Source: Chitinophagaceae bacterium
Lineage (GTDB): Bacteria; Bacteroidota; Bacteroidia; Chitinophagales; Chitinophagaceae
Reading direction: 5' to 3'
Length of the DNA: 64,000 nt
Assembly (NCBI GenBank): GCA_025363355.1
Contig: JANYEB010000210.1
Location: 1 to 64,000 of the forward strand
The notes beneath the pieces are model-generated. The model was not told the origin of the DNA. It saw only the letters and a list, made by a program, of their open reading frames with translations, and ran no database searches. Within the stretch, counting starts at the first letter, position 1; each line of letters begins with the position of its first letter. Of this stretch, positions 37,060 to 47,300 are shown one piece after another. Made by a program: the position numbers and the translations under genes.

Positions 37060-38529
37060 ATGCCTAGTTTCTCAAAATCCAAAACAAGCGATAATAAATA
37101 CATGTATGTTACAGCTAAGGTTTTGGTGTCTAAAAAGAATAATCAAGGCAAGCTCAAAAAGTTAAATGATATTGCCTCTAAAGTTGGCAAGCTAAAACAT
37201 TATCTTTGGGACAAATATGGTTCGCTTAAAGGTTGGAATTTAGATGTTATTAATCTTGAAAAAGAGATTAGAAACTCGCAAGAAATGGAGTTAATCCAAG
37301 AAATTACTGGAGGGCTTGCAGGTAAGTATTTTCAAAGAAATACATACGCTTGCCTCAAAGATATTGTAATGCATCAAGAGGCTTCAAAAGTTATCATTAT
37401 CAGAAATATCTACAAAAAGTTTGCTGATAAAGAAACTAGAAAAGAACTTTGTAACTTAATCAAAAAAGGAACGTACCTTGAGATAATACAAAATAGCTGG
37501 CTTAATTCTCAATTAAGAGAAGTTCACCAACGTGGTAGAACTTGGAAATCTAATCAATTTGTTCTATCGAAAGAGCAATATAATCTTAAAGAAGATGAGA
37601 AAGGTCAACAGTGGTTAGCTATTCAAACACTTGAAAAAAGCAAAAGAGTTAAATTATTAATCAAAGGTAACTGTATCATTGATGGAGAATTGAGAATAAT
37701 TAATAGTAATGACAATTGGTATATTCAATACCCAAAGCTCAAAGAAATTACTAATGATCTAAGTAGAAAATTAGAATGTGGCATTGACCGAGGCTATACC
37801 GAAGTCTTTGCTACATCTGATAATCAAATGCTAGGTAATGGGCTAGGTAAGCTAATTAGTGCTAGACAAGACAAATTAGATAGCAAGGTCAAGAAACGCA
37901 ACAAACTCTTTGGGCTGAAAAAGAAGTTTCTGCTACAAGGAAAGTCTAAAAAAGTTAATAGCTTAATTAAGAATAACCTAGGAACAAAAAAACTCAACCG
38001 AACTAAGTCTAAATCAGAAGACAAGATTAGAAATGTAATCACAAAAGCCTGTCAAGATCTATGTAAAGAGTACCAATCAATTGTTTATGAAGATTTAACC
38101 ACTGCTATTGAAAGCAAAAAAGCCTTTAGGAAATCAACCAAAAACAAATTGGCTCACTGGACTAAAGGTCAAGTAGTTAAATGGTTGGTGCATACAGCTA
38201 AGCTGAGAGGTTCTCAGCTAACCGTGGTTAATCCAGCTTACACTTCACAGGCAAATTGCTCTAATCAGACACTTCTTGGTGTAAGGTTAGGTGATTGGTT
38301 TTACTCTAAAGAGAGGGTGGTGCAAGCAGACTACAATGCGGCTCAAAATGTTCTTCATAGAAAATATGATACAGAAATATCAACTTATACCCCATATAAA
38401 AAGGTTAAGGAAATATTAATGGATCGTACTATGAAACATCTTGAACAGTGTGGAAATGACCGCACTAAGACACTAGAAACTTACAAGGGAGAGATAATAT
38501 CTCAATACAACCTCAAAGTCAATCAGTGA
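37060..38529 (+). CDS. tnpB: TnpB-family RuvC nuclease, second copy, no adjacent TnpA
   Basis: CGIDRGYTEVFATSDNQMLGNGLGKL, VYEDLTTAIESKKAFRK, VVQADYNAAQNVLHRKYD; related throughout to 13363-14835. Confidence 0.87.
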   Translation: MPSFSKSKTSDNKYMYVTAKVLVSKKNNQGKLKKLNDIASKVGKLKHYLWDKYGSLKGWNLDVINLEKEIRNSQEMELIQEITGGLAGKYFQRNTYACLKDIVMHQEASKVIIIRNIYKKFADKETRKELCNLIKKGTYLEIIQNSWLNSQLREVHQRGRTWKSNQFVLSKEQYNLKEDEKGQQWLAIQTLEKSKRVKLLIKGNCIIDGELRIINSNDNWYIQYPKLKEITNDLSRKLECGIDRGYTEVFATSDNQMLGNGLGKLISARQDKLDSKVKKRNKLFGLKKKFLLQGKSKKVNSLIKNNLGTKKLNRTKSKSEDKIRNVITKACQDLCKEYQSIVYEDLTTAIESKKAFRKSTKNKLAHWTKGQVVKWLVHTAKLRGSQLTVVNPAYTSQANCSNQTLLGVRLGDWFYSKERVVQADYNAAQNVLHRKYDTEISTYTPYKKVKEILMDRTMKHLEQCGNDRTKTLETYKGEIISQYNLKVNQ

Positions 38530-38532
38530 GCG

Positions 38533-38574
38533 AATTAACTTAATTATGTACATTTATGTATGTTTTTGAGTATC
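38533..38574 (+). repeat. TnpB element right end, 42 bp identical to 14839-14880
   Basis: AATTAACTTAATTATGTACATTTATGTATGTTTTTGAGTATC. Confidence 0.9.
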
Positions 38575-38607
38575 ACAAATAATCTATTATATTCTATATA
38601 TAATAAT

Positions 38608-38964
38608 ATGTCATTTACTATACATCATTGTAGATTTCCTTCATCAGTAAAAAATCAAAGTGAAATTTGGCCTGTCTATTATTGGTATAAAAAAAGACTA
38701 GGAGGTAAAAAAAATGCTCCTAGTCTACAAAATATTATCAAAATATTGTCCGAAAATTGGGATGAAATTTTTTTTGAATATTCCAATGAATTAAATAACA
38801 ATCTTTTTAATACCAAAAACCAACAAGCTACCACTGTTAGCAATCACAAACAAAGAGATACAATGGCTATTGCTAAATTAAAACAATACATTTATGAAGT
38901 TTTAAAAGAACCTTCTATTGATAGAAAAGGATTGAAAAAATTACTTGAAGAATATCACGAATAA
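38608..38964 (+). CDS. hypothetical protein
   Basis: Internal ATG (AATATGTC) preferred. Confidence 0.65.
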   Translation: MSFTIHHCRFPSSVKNQSEIWPVYYWYKKRLGGKKNAPSLQNIIKILSENWDEIFFEYSNELNNNLFNTKNQQATTVSNHKQRDTMAIAKLKQYIYEVLKEPSIDRKGLKKLLEEYHE

Positions 38965-38975
38965 TTATATTATTC

Positions 38976-39004
38976 TTGACAAATGATTTATTATACCGTA
39001 TATA
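38976..39004 (+). promoter_or_regulatory. sigma70-type promoter, near-leaderless
   Basis: TTGACA-17-TATATA; core TTGACAAATGATTTATTATACCGTAT nearly identical to 5572-5597. Confidence 0.65.
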
Positions 39005-39012
39005 TAAAGTAT

Positions 39013-39702
39013 ATGAATCTAACTCCACACATGATCTACTGTTTAAATAGTAGATATAGAACCATGATAAAAACTTCTAAAAAAGAAAATGTCGCTATAG
39101 AATCTGATTGGTATGATTTTAACATTTTTGTAAAAGATGTTAAAGATGATTTTATAAAATTATATAACATGAGACCAAAAAGAATGTTTCTAGCAAGAAT
39201 AATAAAAAATAAAGGATATATAAGAGCTAATTTAATTTGGACAAATAGTAATAGTGCTACAAGGCAAAAAACAAGAGTATATATCTTAAATGGTAATTAT
39301 GCTACTATAAAAGACATATATTTGCGTTTTGGTTGGAATAAAACATCTACGAATTTTTTCATGAGAAAACATACTGTCGAGGAAGTAAATGAAATAATTA
39401 ATAGTGATAATCCTAATAAACTTTTTGACAAAAGGGTTAAATCCCACTCAATAAATATTTTATATTGTGAAAAAATATGTTCTAGTCCAGAATTAATTAG
39501 ATTTTTTAAATCAAAAGGAGTAAAATTATCAAGACAACTACTTCATCAAAAAATTATAAAAAAACGAAAAGAATTGAATTTAACTAATTATGAACCTATC
39601 CCTTTAACTACAAAAGAAATATTATCTTACAGAAAAGGTGGATTCAAAATGAGTAATTCTATTTTAACAGAAGCTTTAGAAAAGTTCCAAAAAACATTTT
39701 AA
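39013..39702 (+). CDS. putative homing-endonuclease-like/DNA-binding protein
   Basis: KGYIRANLIWTNSNSATRQK resembles the post-HNH segment of phage homing endonucleases; weak. Confidence 0.4.
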   Translation: MNLTPHMIYCLNSRYRTMIKTSKKENVAIESDWYDFNIFVKDVKDDFIKLYNMRPKRMFLARIIKNKGYIRANLIWTNSNSATRQKTRVYILNGNYATIKDIYLRFGWNKTSTNFFMRKHTVEEVNEIINSDNPNKLFDKRVKSHSINILYCEKICSSPELIRFFKSKGVKLSRQLLHQKIIKKRKELNLTNYEPIPLTTKEILSYRKGGFKMSNSILTEALEKFQKTF

Positions 39703-39704
39703 AA

Positions 39705-40319
39705 ATGCCACTATTTAATTTATCAGCTCTTCAATCTTTTGCAAATTTAATTCCTTTTGGACAAAAAGATGATACTAGCAACACTCCTACAACTTCGATA
39801 ACTCCTAGTAATAATAGTTTAAATTTAAGCTCCAATCCAGAAAGTATAGCAAATACATCTAATGATAAATTCGATCCTGATGTGGCATCTAAAGCTCAAT
39901 CATATATTGATAATTTTGCTAAAGGAAAAAGTTTACCAGCTAAAGTAACTGGCCAAGATATTGCTATTGCTTCTGCTATGTATAATATTCCACCATCTTT
40001 AATTTTGGCTCAAGGGCAAATTGAAAATGGATTTTTAACTGATCCTAGTGGTAAAAGAGCTTTGAATACTAATAATCCTATGAGTGTAGGCTTGTATGAT
40101 AATGGTCAAAATAAATTTAAATTTCCAACTGTTACAGATGGAGTGTTAGCATATGCTAAGCTTTTAAATGATAATTATTTACAAGGAGGGAAAGTTAGCA
40201 CTGATCAATTATTACAAAATTTTGTAGATAAAAATGGAAATAAATATGCCAGTAGTTCTAATTATGAAAAAAACTTACAGTCTGTAGTAAAAAAAGTTAA
40301 AAAAATAGGATTAAATTAA
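39705..40319 (+). CDS. glucosaminidase/lysozyme-like peptidoglycan hydrolase
   Basis: QDIAIASAMYNIPPSLILAQGQIENGF...NTNNPMSVGLYDNG. Confidence 0.7.
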   Translation: MPLFNLSALQSFANLIPFGQKDDTSNTPTTSITPSNNSLNLSSNPESIANTSNDKFDPDVASKAQSYIDNFAKGKSLPAKVTGQDIAIASAMYNIPPSLILAQGQIENGFLTDPSGKRALNTNNPMSVGLYDNGQNKFKFPTVTDGVLAYAKLLNDNYLQGGKVSTDQLLQNFVDKNGNKYASSSNYEKNLQSVVKKVKKIGLN

Positions 40320-40399
40320 ATTATTTTGAGAAAGAAAACTCACACAAACTCTTGTCACAAATAATCTGCCAAGACGATTTTAGTTACGGCCAATTTTAT

Positions 40400-41074
40400 A
40401 TGAAACACTTTGCTCTTATCAGCTTTATTGTTTTAATTTTAACCTTCTGTCCACTTAATATTCTTGCTAATAATAAATACCAATATTCTATAGGTATTAA
40501 AGCTTCAAGCGTGGAAATAAATAAAGACTCCAACCAAGGAGTTATTTTTAATGGTTCAATTACAAAACAAAGCGACTCTTATTTGATTTTAACTAATGAT
40601 AATATCAACTCTAACGATATTAAAGAAATAGTTTCAAATAATTGTGATGAAATTCAATGTTATCCTTTAGCATATGAAAATAAAGTAAATGATCTTATTA
40701 TTAAGACATCTAAAAATCATATACCAAGAGTGACAGCAAAAATGTATATTAATGCTAGTAAAGAAACAGGCACTCCAGTAGAATTACTTTTAATGATAGG
40801 CAGAATGGAAAGCAACCAATGTTCAAATACTGCTCGAAATAATTGCTTTTCAGTAAAATGTTCTGATGGCAAATATTGTATTTATAAAACACCTGAAGAA
40901 GGAGTTTTAGCAGGAGCTAAATGGTTTCAAAGATGGAGCAAAAAACTAGATGTTTTAAATACTGCTGATGGTTTTCTTTATACTAAAATGCTTAGAACTT
41001 ATAGAGGTACTAATGCTAGTTCTAAAGAATATACTGGTTGGCTTCAAGAAATTAGAAATTATTTAATGAATTAA
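40400..41074 (+). CDS. secreted lysozyme/glucosaminidase-like protein
   Basis: Signal-peptide-like MKHFALISFIVLILTFCPLNILANN; AKMYINASKETGTPVELLLMIGRMESNQCSNTARNNCFSVKC. Confidence 0.7.
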   Translation: MKHFALISFIVLILTFCPLNILANNKYQYSIGIKASSVEINKDSNQGVIFNGSITKQSDSYLILTNDNINSNDIKEIVSNNCDEIQCYPLAYENKVNDLIIKTSKNHIPRVTAKMYINASKETGTPVELLLMIGRMESNQCSNTARNNCFSVKCSDGKYCIYKTPEEGVLAGAKWFQRWSKKLDVLNTADGFLYTKMLRTYRGTNASSKEYTGWLQEIRNYLMN

Positions 41075-41190
41075 TATATGATTATTCTTAAAAAATGTAA
41101 ATCTTGACATATGGTGAAAACACATCTTGACAAATTGATCTTAATGTATTTCTATTAAATAGCTAAGATCAAAAATGTCGTTTTTAAGTC

Positions 41191-41223
41191 ATCCCCTGCG
41201 TCTTCAGGGGATTTCTTTTTTTT
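41191..41223. terminator. strong Rho-independent terminator at convergent junction
   Basis: ATCCCCTG-cgtctt-CAGGGGAT-TTCTTTTTTTT. Confidence 0.85.
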
Positions 41224-41235
41224 ATATTTATGCCT

Positions 41236-41273
41236 GTGAAACCCCTACGCCTTTAGGCTAGTGGGTAGTTCAC
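41236..41273 (+). mobile_element. solo IS200/IS605-type right-end hairpin
   Basis: gtgaaacccctacgcctttaggctagtgggtagttcac. Confidence 0.6.
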
Positions 41274-41321
41274 ATATTTGACTAGCTTAAATTAAAAAAT
41301 GCCTTGAGGGGCATTGTATTG

Positions 41322-41789
41322 TTATTTAAAAGTTTTAGCTTTTTTACTTGGTAAATTTTCTACTTTTAGTTGTATTTCATTAATAATATTATCTCTACTA
41401 TCTAACACTTGATTTATTTTATCAATCTCATCAATTAACCCAGCTTTAACCATGGAAACTTCCATATGCTGCATTTTGCTCTTTGTATAGATTAATTCTT
41501 TTTTTGTATCAGCTAATTCTGTTTTTATCTCATTAATTTGTTGAGTTGTTTGTATTGCATATTTTTTGTTTTTTAAACGTTCTTCATCAATCATTTCTTT
41601 ATTTAATTTTCTTTCGTTTTGTATTTGTTTTTGCATTGTCTCAATGGCAAATTGCCAACCATCTTTTTGATTTTCTCTATCTTCTCTTCTTGCTTTATAA
41701 AATTTTTCAAATAATTTTATTCCTCCAGCTCCTACAGCTAAAGTGACAATCGAACTAATTAAACTATAGATATTACTTGGATCTGGCAT
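41322..41789 (-). CDS. membrane + coiled-coil protein (holin/spanin-like candidate)
   Basis: N-terminal TM then long coiled coil; clustered with two small membrane ORFs. Confidence 0.65.
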   Translation of the reverse strand: MPDPSNIYSLISSIVTLAVGAGGIKLFEKFYKARREDRENQKDGWQFAIETMQKQIQNERKLNKEMIDEERLKNKKYAIQTTQQINEIKTELADTKKELIYTKSKMQHMEVSMVKAGLIDEIDKINQVLDSRDNIINEIQLKVENLPSKKAKTFK

Positions 41790-41799
41790 GTTAATTATT

Positions 41800-42054
41800 T
41801 TAATTTAATTTTTCTAAAATTTGATTTAAAGTTGTGCTTTGATTTTTTACTTCTTCGCGAGTATTTTGTATAGTCAAAATTGTAAATTTAGCATCTTCAA
41901 TATGCTTAATGAGCATTGTCTCAATATTTTTAACTCTTTTTTTACTTGGATCTTCTAATTTTGAAGCCATATAAAACATAACAATAATTGAAATTATTGC
42001 ATATATAAAAATCCAATAATCAAAAATTAACATATAATAAAAATTTACAATCAT
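41800..42054 (-). CDS. small membrane protein (lysis candidate)
   Basis: 84 aa, N-terminal TM segments, C-terminal coiled coil. Confidence 0.65.
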   Translation of the reverse strand: MIVNFYYMLIFDYWIFIYAIISIIVMFYMASKLEDPSKKRVKNIETMLIKHIEDAKFTILTIQNTREEVKNQSTTLNQILEKLN

Positions 42055-42284
42055 TTGGATTTTAAATATTCTCTAATAAAAAAAACAGGATAAGATATTA
42101 TATGTGCCAATCCCCAATTAAATAATAAAACTATTATAAACTCATCAATAGTTAAATTATGACCAACACTTACGAGTATTGAATAAAATAAAGCAAAATC
42201 ACGACTATAATTTCCAAAATTATTCCACAATGAATAAAAAAATAATATTCCAAAGTATTTAATTTTTTCTGACATAAGTTTCAA
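42051..42284 (-). CDS. small membrane protein (holin-like candidate)
   Basis: 77 aa hydrophobic, overlaps next gene by 4 nt. Confidence 0.65.
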   Translation of the reverse strand: MKLMSEKIKYFGILFFYSLWNNFGNYSRDFALFYSILVSVGHNLTIDEFIIVLLFNWGLAHIISYPVFFIREYLKSK

Positions 42285-42435
42285 TTTAAAATTATTAATT
42301 CCAACCTTTTTTCATCTGGTTAAAAGCTTTTTTAGATATAGTGCTTTTAGGTTTAGGTCTTGAAATACCTAATTTTTTTCTCTTATTAATATTGACTACT
42401 AGTGAATTTTTTTTAATATTTTAAATTAAAAAAAA

Positions 42436-44340
42436 TTAAACTCCATTGTAACCTTGTGCATTGACATACACTTGAGCCGCAGTAGTTATGCAAGCGAAGT
42501 TTAAAGCTGAGTTTAAACTCGTTTTCAAAGGAGTTGGAAATGTGATCCCTACCACAGAGTTTAGAAGTGTTTGGGCTCCGACATATCCTCGCCAGATTAT
42601 AGTTGAACCATCCTTAAGTACAACTTCAGTTGCTGTAGTAGCACTGGCATTTTGAACATTGATTGCCGTGATATACCGCCTAGCCAAAGCCCCTGCTGAG
42701 CCAGCTAAGACGACATCAGTTGTATTAGTAATACCCCCTGAGGCACTTGCATAGCTCCAATCCACCTTGTAGGGTTGAGCTGAGGTATTACTTTGAACTC
42801 TGTTTACCTGTCTTGTGAATGAAGGGGTTGTCCCTCCAACTGTTTGGACATATCTAACCCTGTTACCAATTAACGGCAATAAAGGACTACGATACATACC
42901 TGTTGTAGTAATAGTTGGGAAAACATAAACATCAACCCAGTTTCCTCCTGTGTCATCAGACTCTTGAACTGTCACTTGAAGGGTTGGTGATGTGCCTGTC
43001 ACTGCCGTGACTGGAATATTGACCTCGTAGCTTATTCCAGCACTAGGGGTGATTGTAGAGCTAGTAGTGGTAGTTGTAATTGCGGCACTTGCTACATCAA
43101 TAACTTGAGTATTAACCGCTAATTGTGCCGATGAAACAGTCCCAATATTAGCATTTAAGTTCCCCGCCGAAACTTGAGCTACAGCAGTTACTGCCCTTTG
43201 GTAAACAACTTGAGAAAATGTAGAGAAAGCTTGAATTGCTCCGCCAGTAATTGTGGTCACAATTCGAAGTCTTAAATACCTAAAACTACTGCTACCCACA
43301 TAAATTCTACTGAAAACCGACGCTGTAATAGTTCCTAAAATACCTGCTCCAGATGTTTGGCCTTCATCAAAAACTGGAATTGCTATAAAGTTTGTGTTAT
43401 CGTTCGAACCTTCAAAAAGAATAGTTCCTGCTGTTCCACTTGAAACAACTTGAATTGAAAAAGACCTGTAAGCAATTAAATCGGTAGCACTAGTACCAGC
43501 AGTAGTTGTCAAGATATTGTTTACAACTGCTGTTTGAGCTGATTGTCCGGCAACATACAAATCTTGTATTGATTCATTAGCTAGAACTACTCTTTGTGTT
43601 CCAGCACTTGAAGCTCCTACATCTGTAGACATAGTGACTCCATTTATTTGGCTATTATTAACCCCTCCGATAATGTTATAGCCTGTTGGAAGCGGGCTTG
43701 ATAGAGCAACTAATCCTGTCGTTCCTGACAACGTACTTGCAACACTAATAGAGCCAGTACCTACTACAGAGACTCTTAATCTAATCTGTGTTCTAGCTGA
43801 GGCATTGACTCTGAATTGCCCATCTGTGGTAATTGTGCTAGTCAATAATCCATTCACGGCGAAGACTGCATTAATAGCATTATATGTCACACCATTGTCA
43901 TCTGAACCCTCAACAACTAATGTTGCACCGCTAGTAGTCAATCCCATGACCACAAAAGAAGCTGAGCCTCCGCTATTGGTATTATTAATACTGTAGTTGT
44001 TAGCTGTCGATGTCGCATCAATCGTCCCAGTTCCTAAGAGGTTAGGGGTTCCAAGGGCAACTACTTGCCCTAAAAGCTGTGTGCTGTCATTATAGACAAC
44101 TTGTAATATATCAGCACTATTGTGTCCTGTTGTATCAACAAACAACGTTAAAGTTGACCCTGCTAAGGCAGTATAGCCAGTAGTATTAGACGCAGTAGCG
44201 TATATCACCACCCCTCTTGTTTGATTAATTATTGAAACTAGTTTTTTAATGTCAAAACTAGAAATACCAGATAAATTAACTGTTCCAACTCCTGAAGCTC
44301 CAGGAGTGAATGTGTAAGTTGTGGAAATAAAATCTTTCAT
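42436..44340 (-). CDS. virion/fibre-like beta-rich protein
   Basis: 634 aa Thr/Ser/Gly/Val-rich with repeated SFVVMGLTTSGATLVVEGSDDNGVTY / SIQVVSSGTAGTILFEGSNDNTNF units. Confidence 0.7.
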   Translation of the reverse strand: MKDFISTTYTFTPGASGVGTVNLSGISSFDIKKLVSIINQTRGVVIYATASNTTGYTALAGSTLTLFVDTTGHNSADILQVVYNDSTQLLGQVVALGTPNLLGTGTIDATSTANNYSINNTNSGGSASFVVMGLTTSGATLVVEGSDDNGVTYNAINAVFAVNGLLTSTITTDGQFRVNASARTQIRLRVSVVGTGSISVASTLSGTTGLVALSSPLPTGYNIIGGVNNSQINGVTMSTDVGASSAGTQRVVLANESIQDLYVAGQSAQTAVVNNILTTTAGTSATDLIAYRSFSIQVVSSGTAGTILFEGSNDNTNFIAIPVFDEGQTSGAGILGTITASVFSRIYVGSSSFRYLRLRIVTTITGGAIQAFSTFSQVVYQRAVTAVAQVSAGNLNANIGTVSSAQLAVNTQVIDVASAAITTTTTSSTITPSAGISYEVNIPVTAVTGTSPTLQVTVQESDDTGGNWVDVYVFPTITTTGMYRSPLLPLIGNRVRYVQTVGGTTPSFTRQVNRVQSNTSAQPYKVDWSYASASGGITNTTDVVLAGSAGALARRYITAINVQNASATTATEVVLKDGSTIIWRGYVGAQTLLNSVVGITFPTPLKTSLNSALNFACITTAAQVYVNAQGYNGV

Positions 44341-44343
44341 AGG

Positions 44344-47300
44344 TTATCCAAAAATTAAAGAATTGATAATAGATTGAGTGCTAGTGACACTGTTAGGCGG
44401 TGCCACACTATTTGCACTAACCATGGTAGCCCCAGCTGAATTAGTGTAATACTTTCCCGTGCCAATTGCAGTCACAGCGGAAGCATTATCACTGTAAACA
44501 GGTAAAATACTAGGATCAGTTATTTTATTTTTTAATCCAAATAAATTCCCTGAAACACCTCCAATTTTATTTGCGACATTGTTGCCAAAACTTTGTGGCA
44601 AGATTGTATTTCTTCCTTGCAAAGACTCATCATAAATAGCAGAAGTCGAAATATCAAAGAATGTGTTTGGTGCAATAGTCACATCTCCAACTGAGATGTT
44701 CATTTTAATACCGTATGCACAATTTTTGATTGTGTTTCCTCCGACGACCCCTCCTGTCGTCCCCTGCAAACTAACACCGCCATTGTTGGCTGTAATACCA
44801 GAGCCATCTATAATGTTGTCTGTAATAGTACAACCCAAAAAGTTGAAAGGAGAAGCATTAATTGTCCCAATGAAGCCATTTGTCACCGTGCAACCTGAAA
44901 TAACTACTCCAATTGGATTGGATGGAGCTGAAGCTCCTGAATGGACTGATATTTCTGTGGTTCCTTGATTATTAAGCCTAACTGCTTTTTGTGCATTGCA
45001 ACCAATAAATTTAACATTCGTATTTACTCCTGTCTCGTTACCGAATATCATTCGTCCTTTGGTCGTAAATCCTTGCACAACTGCATCGTTAACTCCGACC
45101 ATATCAAAGGCGTAATCGTAGCTATTGTTAGAGTATATATCCATGTAGTGTTCTGCTGATCCACCGATCACTCGCACACTGTTCATTTTCTGATAAATCC
45201 CCACTCCTACAAGCTTGTTTGTAATTGTTGCACCTGCGTATGTTGTCACAAGCGTAATTGAAGTGTCGCTATTCACCGTCGCTACTTTCCCTAAATTAGT
45301 ATTGCTGCCATAGTAATCTAGATACACAATATCGTTAGCTTTAAATGTCGATAAAAAGTTTGTTCCTGTGCCAGTGATCGCATTAGTTCCTGTGGTGATT
45401 GAACCGTTCCCTGTCAAAGCCACACCTTCTAAAGTCGACAGATTAGAAAACAAATACCCGTCTATTCCGCCACCAAAAATATCATTATTACCATATCCCT
45501 TACCACTGCAATTCAAATAAGTAAAATTATTAGTTTCGGGGTATGTGCGAGACGTGGTAGGGAAAAAGCCAAAAGCTTTGCCTTCAACTCTAACATTATC
45601 CCAGACCCATTTCTTCGTCCCCCTGAATTGAATTAGCTTGTTGTTAACGACCTGATTTAAACCTTTAAACGCTCCAAAATGCCAAGCTCCATCGGCTAGT
45701 CCATCCATCGAAAAACCTATTGACGAAGCACAATTGAACACTGCCCCGAAAGCAAAAACATCCAAGGCTGCAGCCGTTGGCACATTTATTTGAGCTTGGC
45801 AATCGTAGATAAACGGCTTAAACTCTATTTTGTTTAAACCGCCAGAAATTAGTGCGTCAAAAGCATTCTGAATTGGAATGTGATCATTCACCCCCGTCAC
45901 TGTATAATCTGAATTAGTGCCAGCTCCTCCAACAGTAATTTTATTTTTTTCAGTCAAGACAAAAGATCTTACTGCTTTTTGAGTCGGGTAAAACGAATCG
46001 GAATTACCTAAAAGTATATTGCTTGATTTAAGGCTTGAATCCTCTGGTGTATAGCTTAGACTATTTTGCTTATTAGCAGCCAAATAATCCAAGTAGTTCT
46101 GGTGCTTAGCACTAGCGATCAAAAGCGAGTCAGTCTCAAGTAGCGAGCTGGTGGCTGGTGTGCCTGTTAGACTGGTTATGCCTGTGAGGGGAGTTAGTCT
46201 GACTCTAGGCTGAGTGAAGTATAAATTTGACCCCTCGGGGACATCTGAAGTACTCCCGATTAAGCCATTCGTTATATTAATATATGCTGATCCTGACCAC
46301 CTCCACTGTCTATTTGTAGCCAGATCTACATAGATTTTGCCAGTTTCCCCAGTTGTAGGGAAAACAGAATAAGTAGCAAACTCTAAAATGTCATCGACAT
46401 AACTTGGGAGTTGCGATTGTGGTACAAATCCACCTACTAAATCAGCTTTAAATGCTAGAGCTGTTTGCACTGCATTACTGATCGGCTTGTTTAGATCGCT
46501 CGTGTTGTCTACATTGCTAAGGTTGATTGTAAATTTGGTAAGTGGTTGGAATGATTTGTCACCTCTGTAATAATCGTTCGAGGTAGTGGGCGTTATAGTA
46601 GGTTCTTTAGTAGATAATCCAGTAGCAACGGATGCAGCAGTTGCATAGCCTGATAAATCTTGGTCACCTGTATTAGCTCCTGTTAGAGTTGTAATTCCAA
46701 GTTTTGACTTGATCGATGCTGTGGTTTCGTTACCTGTATTAGTTCCACTCAGGTTCGATCCTGTAATAGTTCCAGAGGCTAAAATATTACCAGCTAAAAC
46801 ATTGATGTTACCGCTCAAAATATTAAGATCACCATATCTACCTTGATATTGACCGAAGTACCAAAGTTCGACGATTCTATTGGTTGAGCTAAACAAGCAG
46901 TCTGTAATTGTGACTGGCGATACATTTTGATAAGTTATGTCTATATTATAGCTAACATTTGTGTTAGTAGATCCAACCCCAAAACCTGTAGGTGGCGTAG
47001 TCTCGTTGATTGGCACAGCTATATTGTAGGTTGTAATTTTACCCGTACAGGTTATATTCATGAAGCCTTGACCAGCACCACCAGCACATATTGTCAGACC
47101 ATTGCCACGGCGATTGTCACCTGTAGTTGATTGAGTCGGGGCGATATTCCAGTTACCTAGTTTAATGTTTTGTCTTGTGTTCGCGGTTGTTGATCCTTGC
47201 AAAATCACACCGTTAGTGGATTCGCCATCTACAGTTAGAATTTGCAAAGCCCGACCAAATACTTGATAGAATCCAAGAGTAGACCAAGTTCCTTGACCAT

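Noticed and set aside
42295-42417. Minus-strand frame IKKNSLVVNINKRKKLGISRPKPKSTISKKAFNQMKKGWN*
   Set aside because: Looks coding-like but has no ATG/GTG/TTG start (only ATT); too weak to call.
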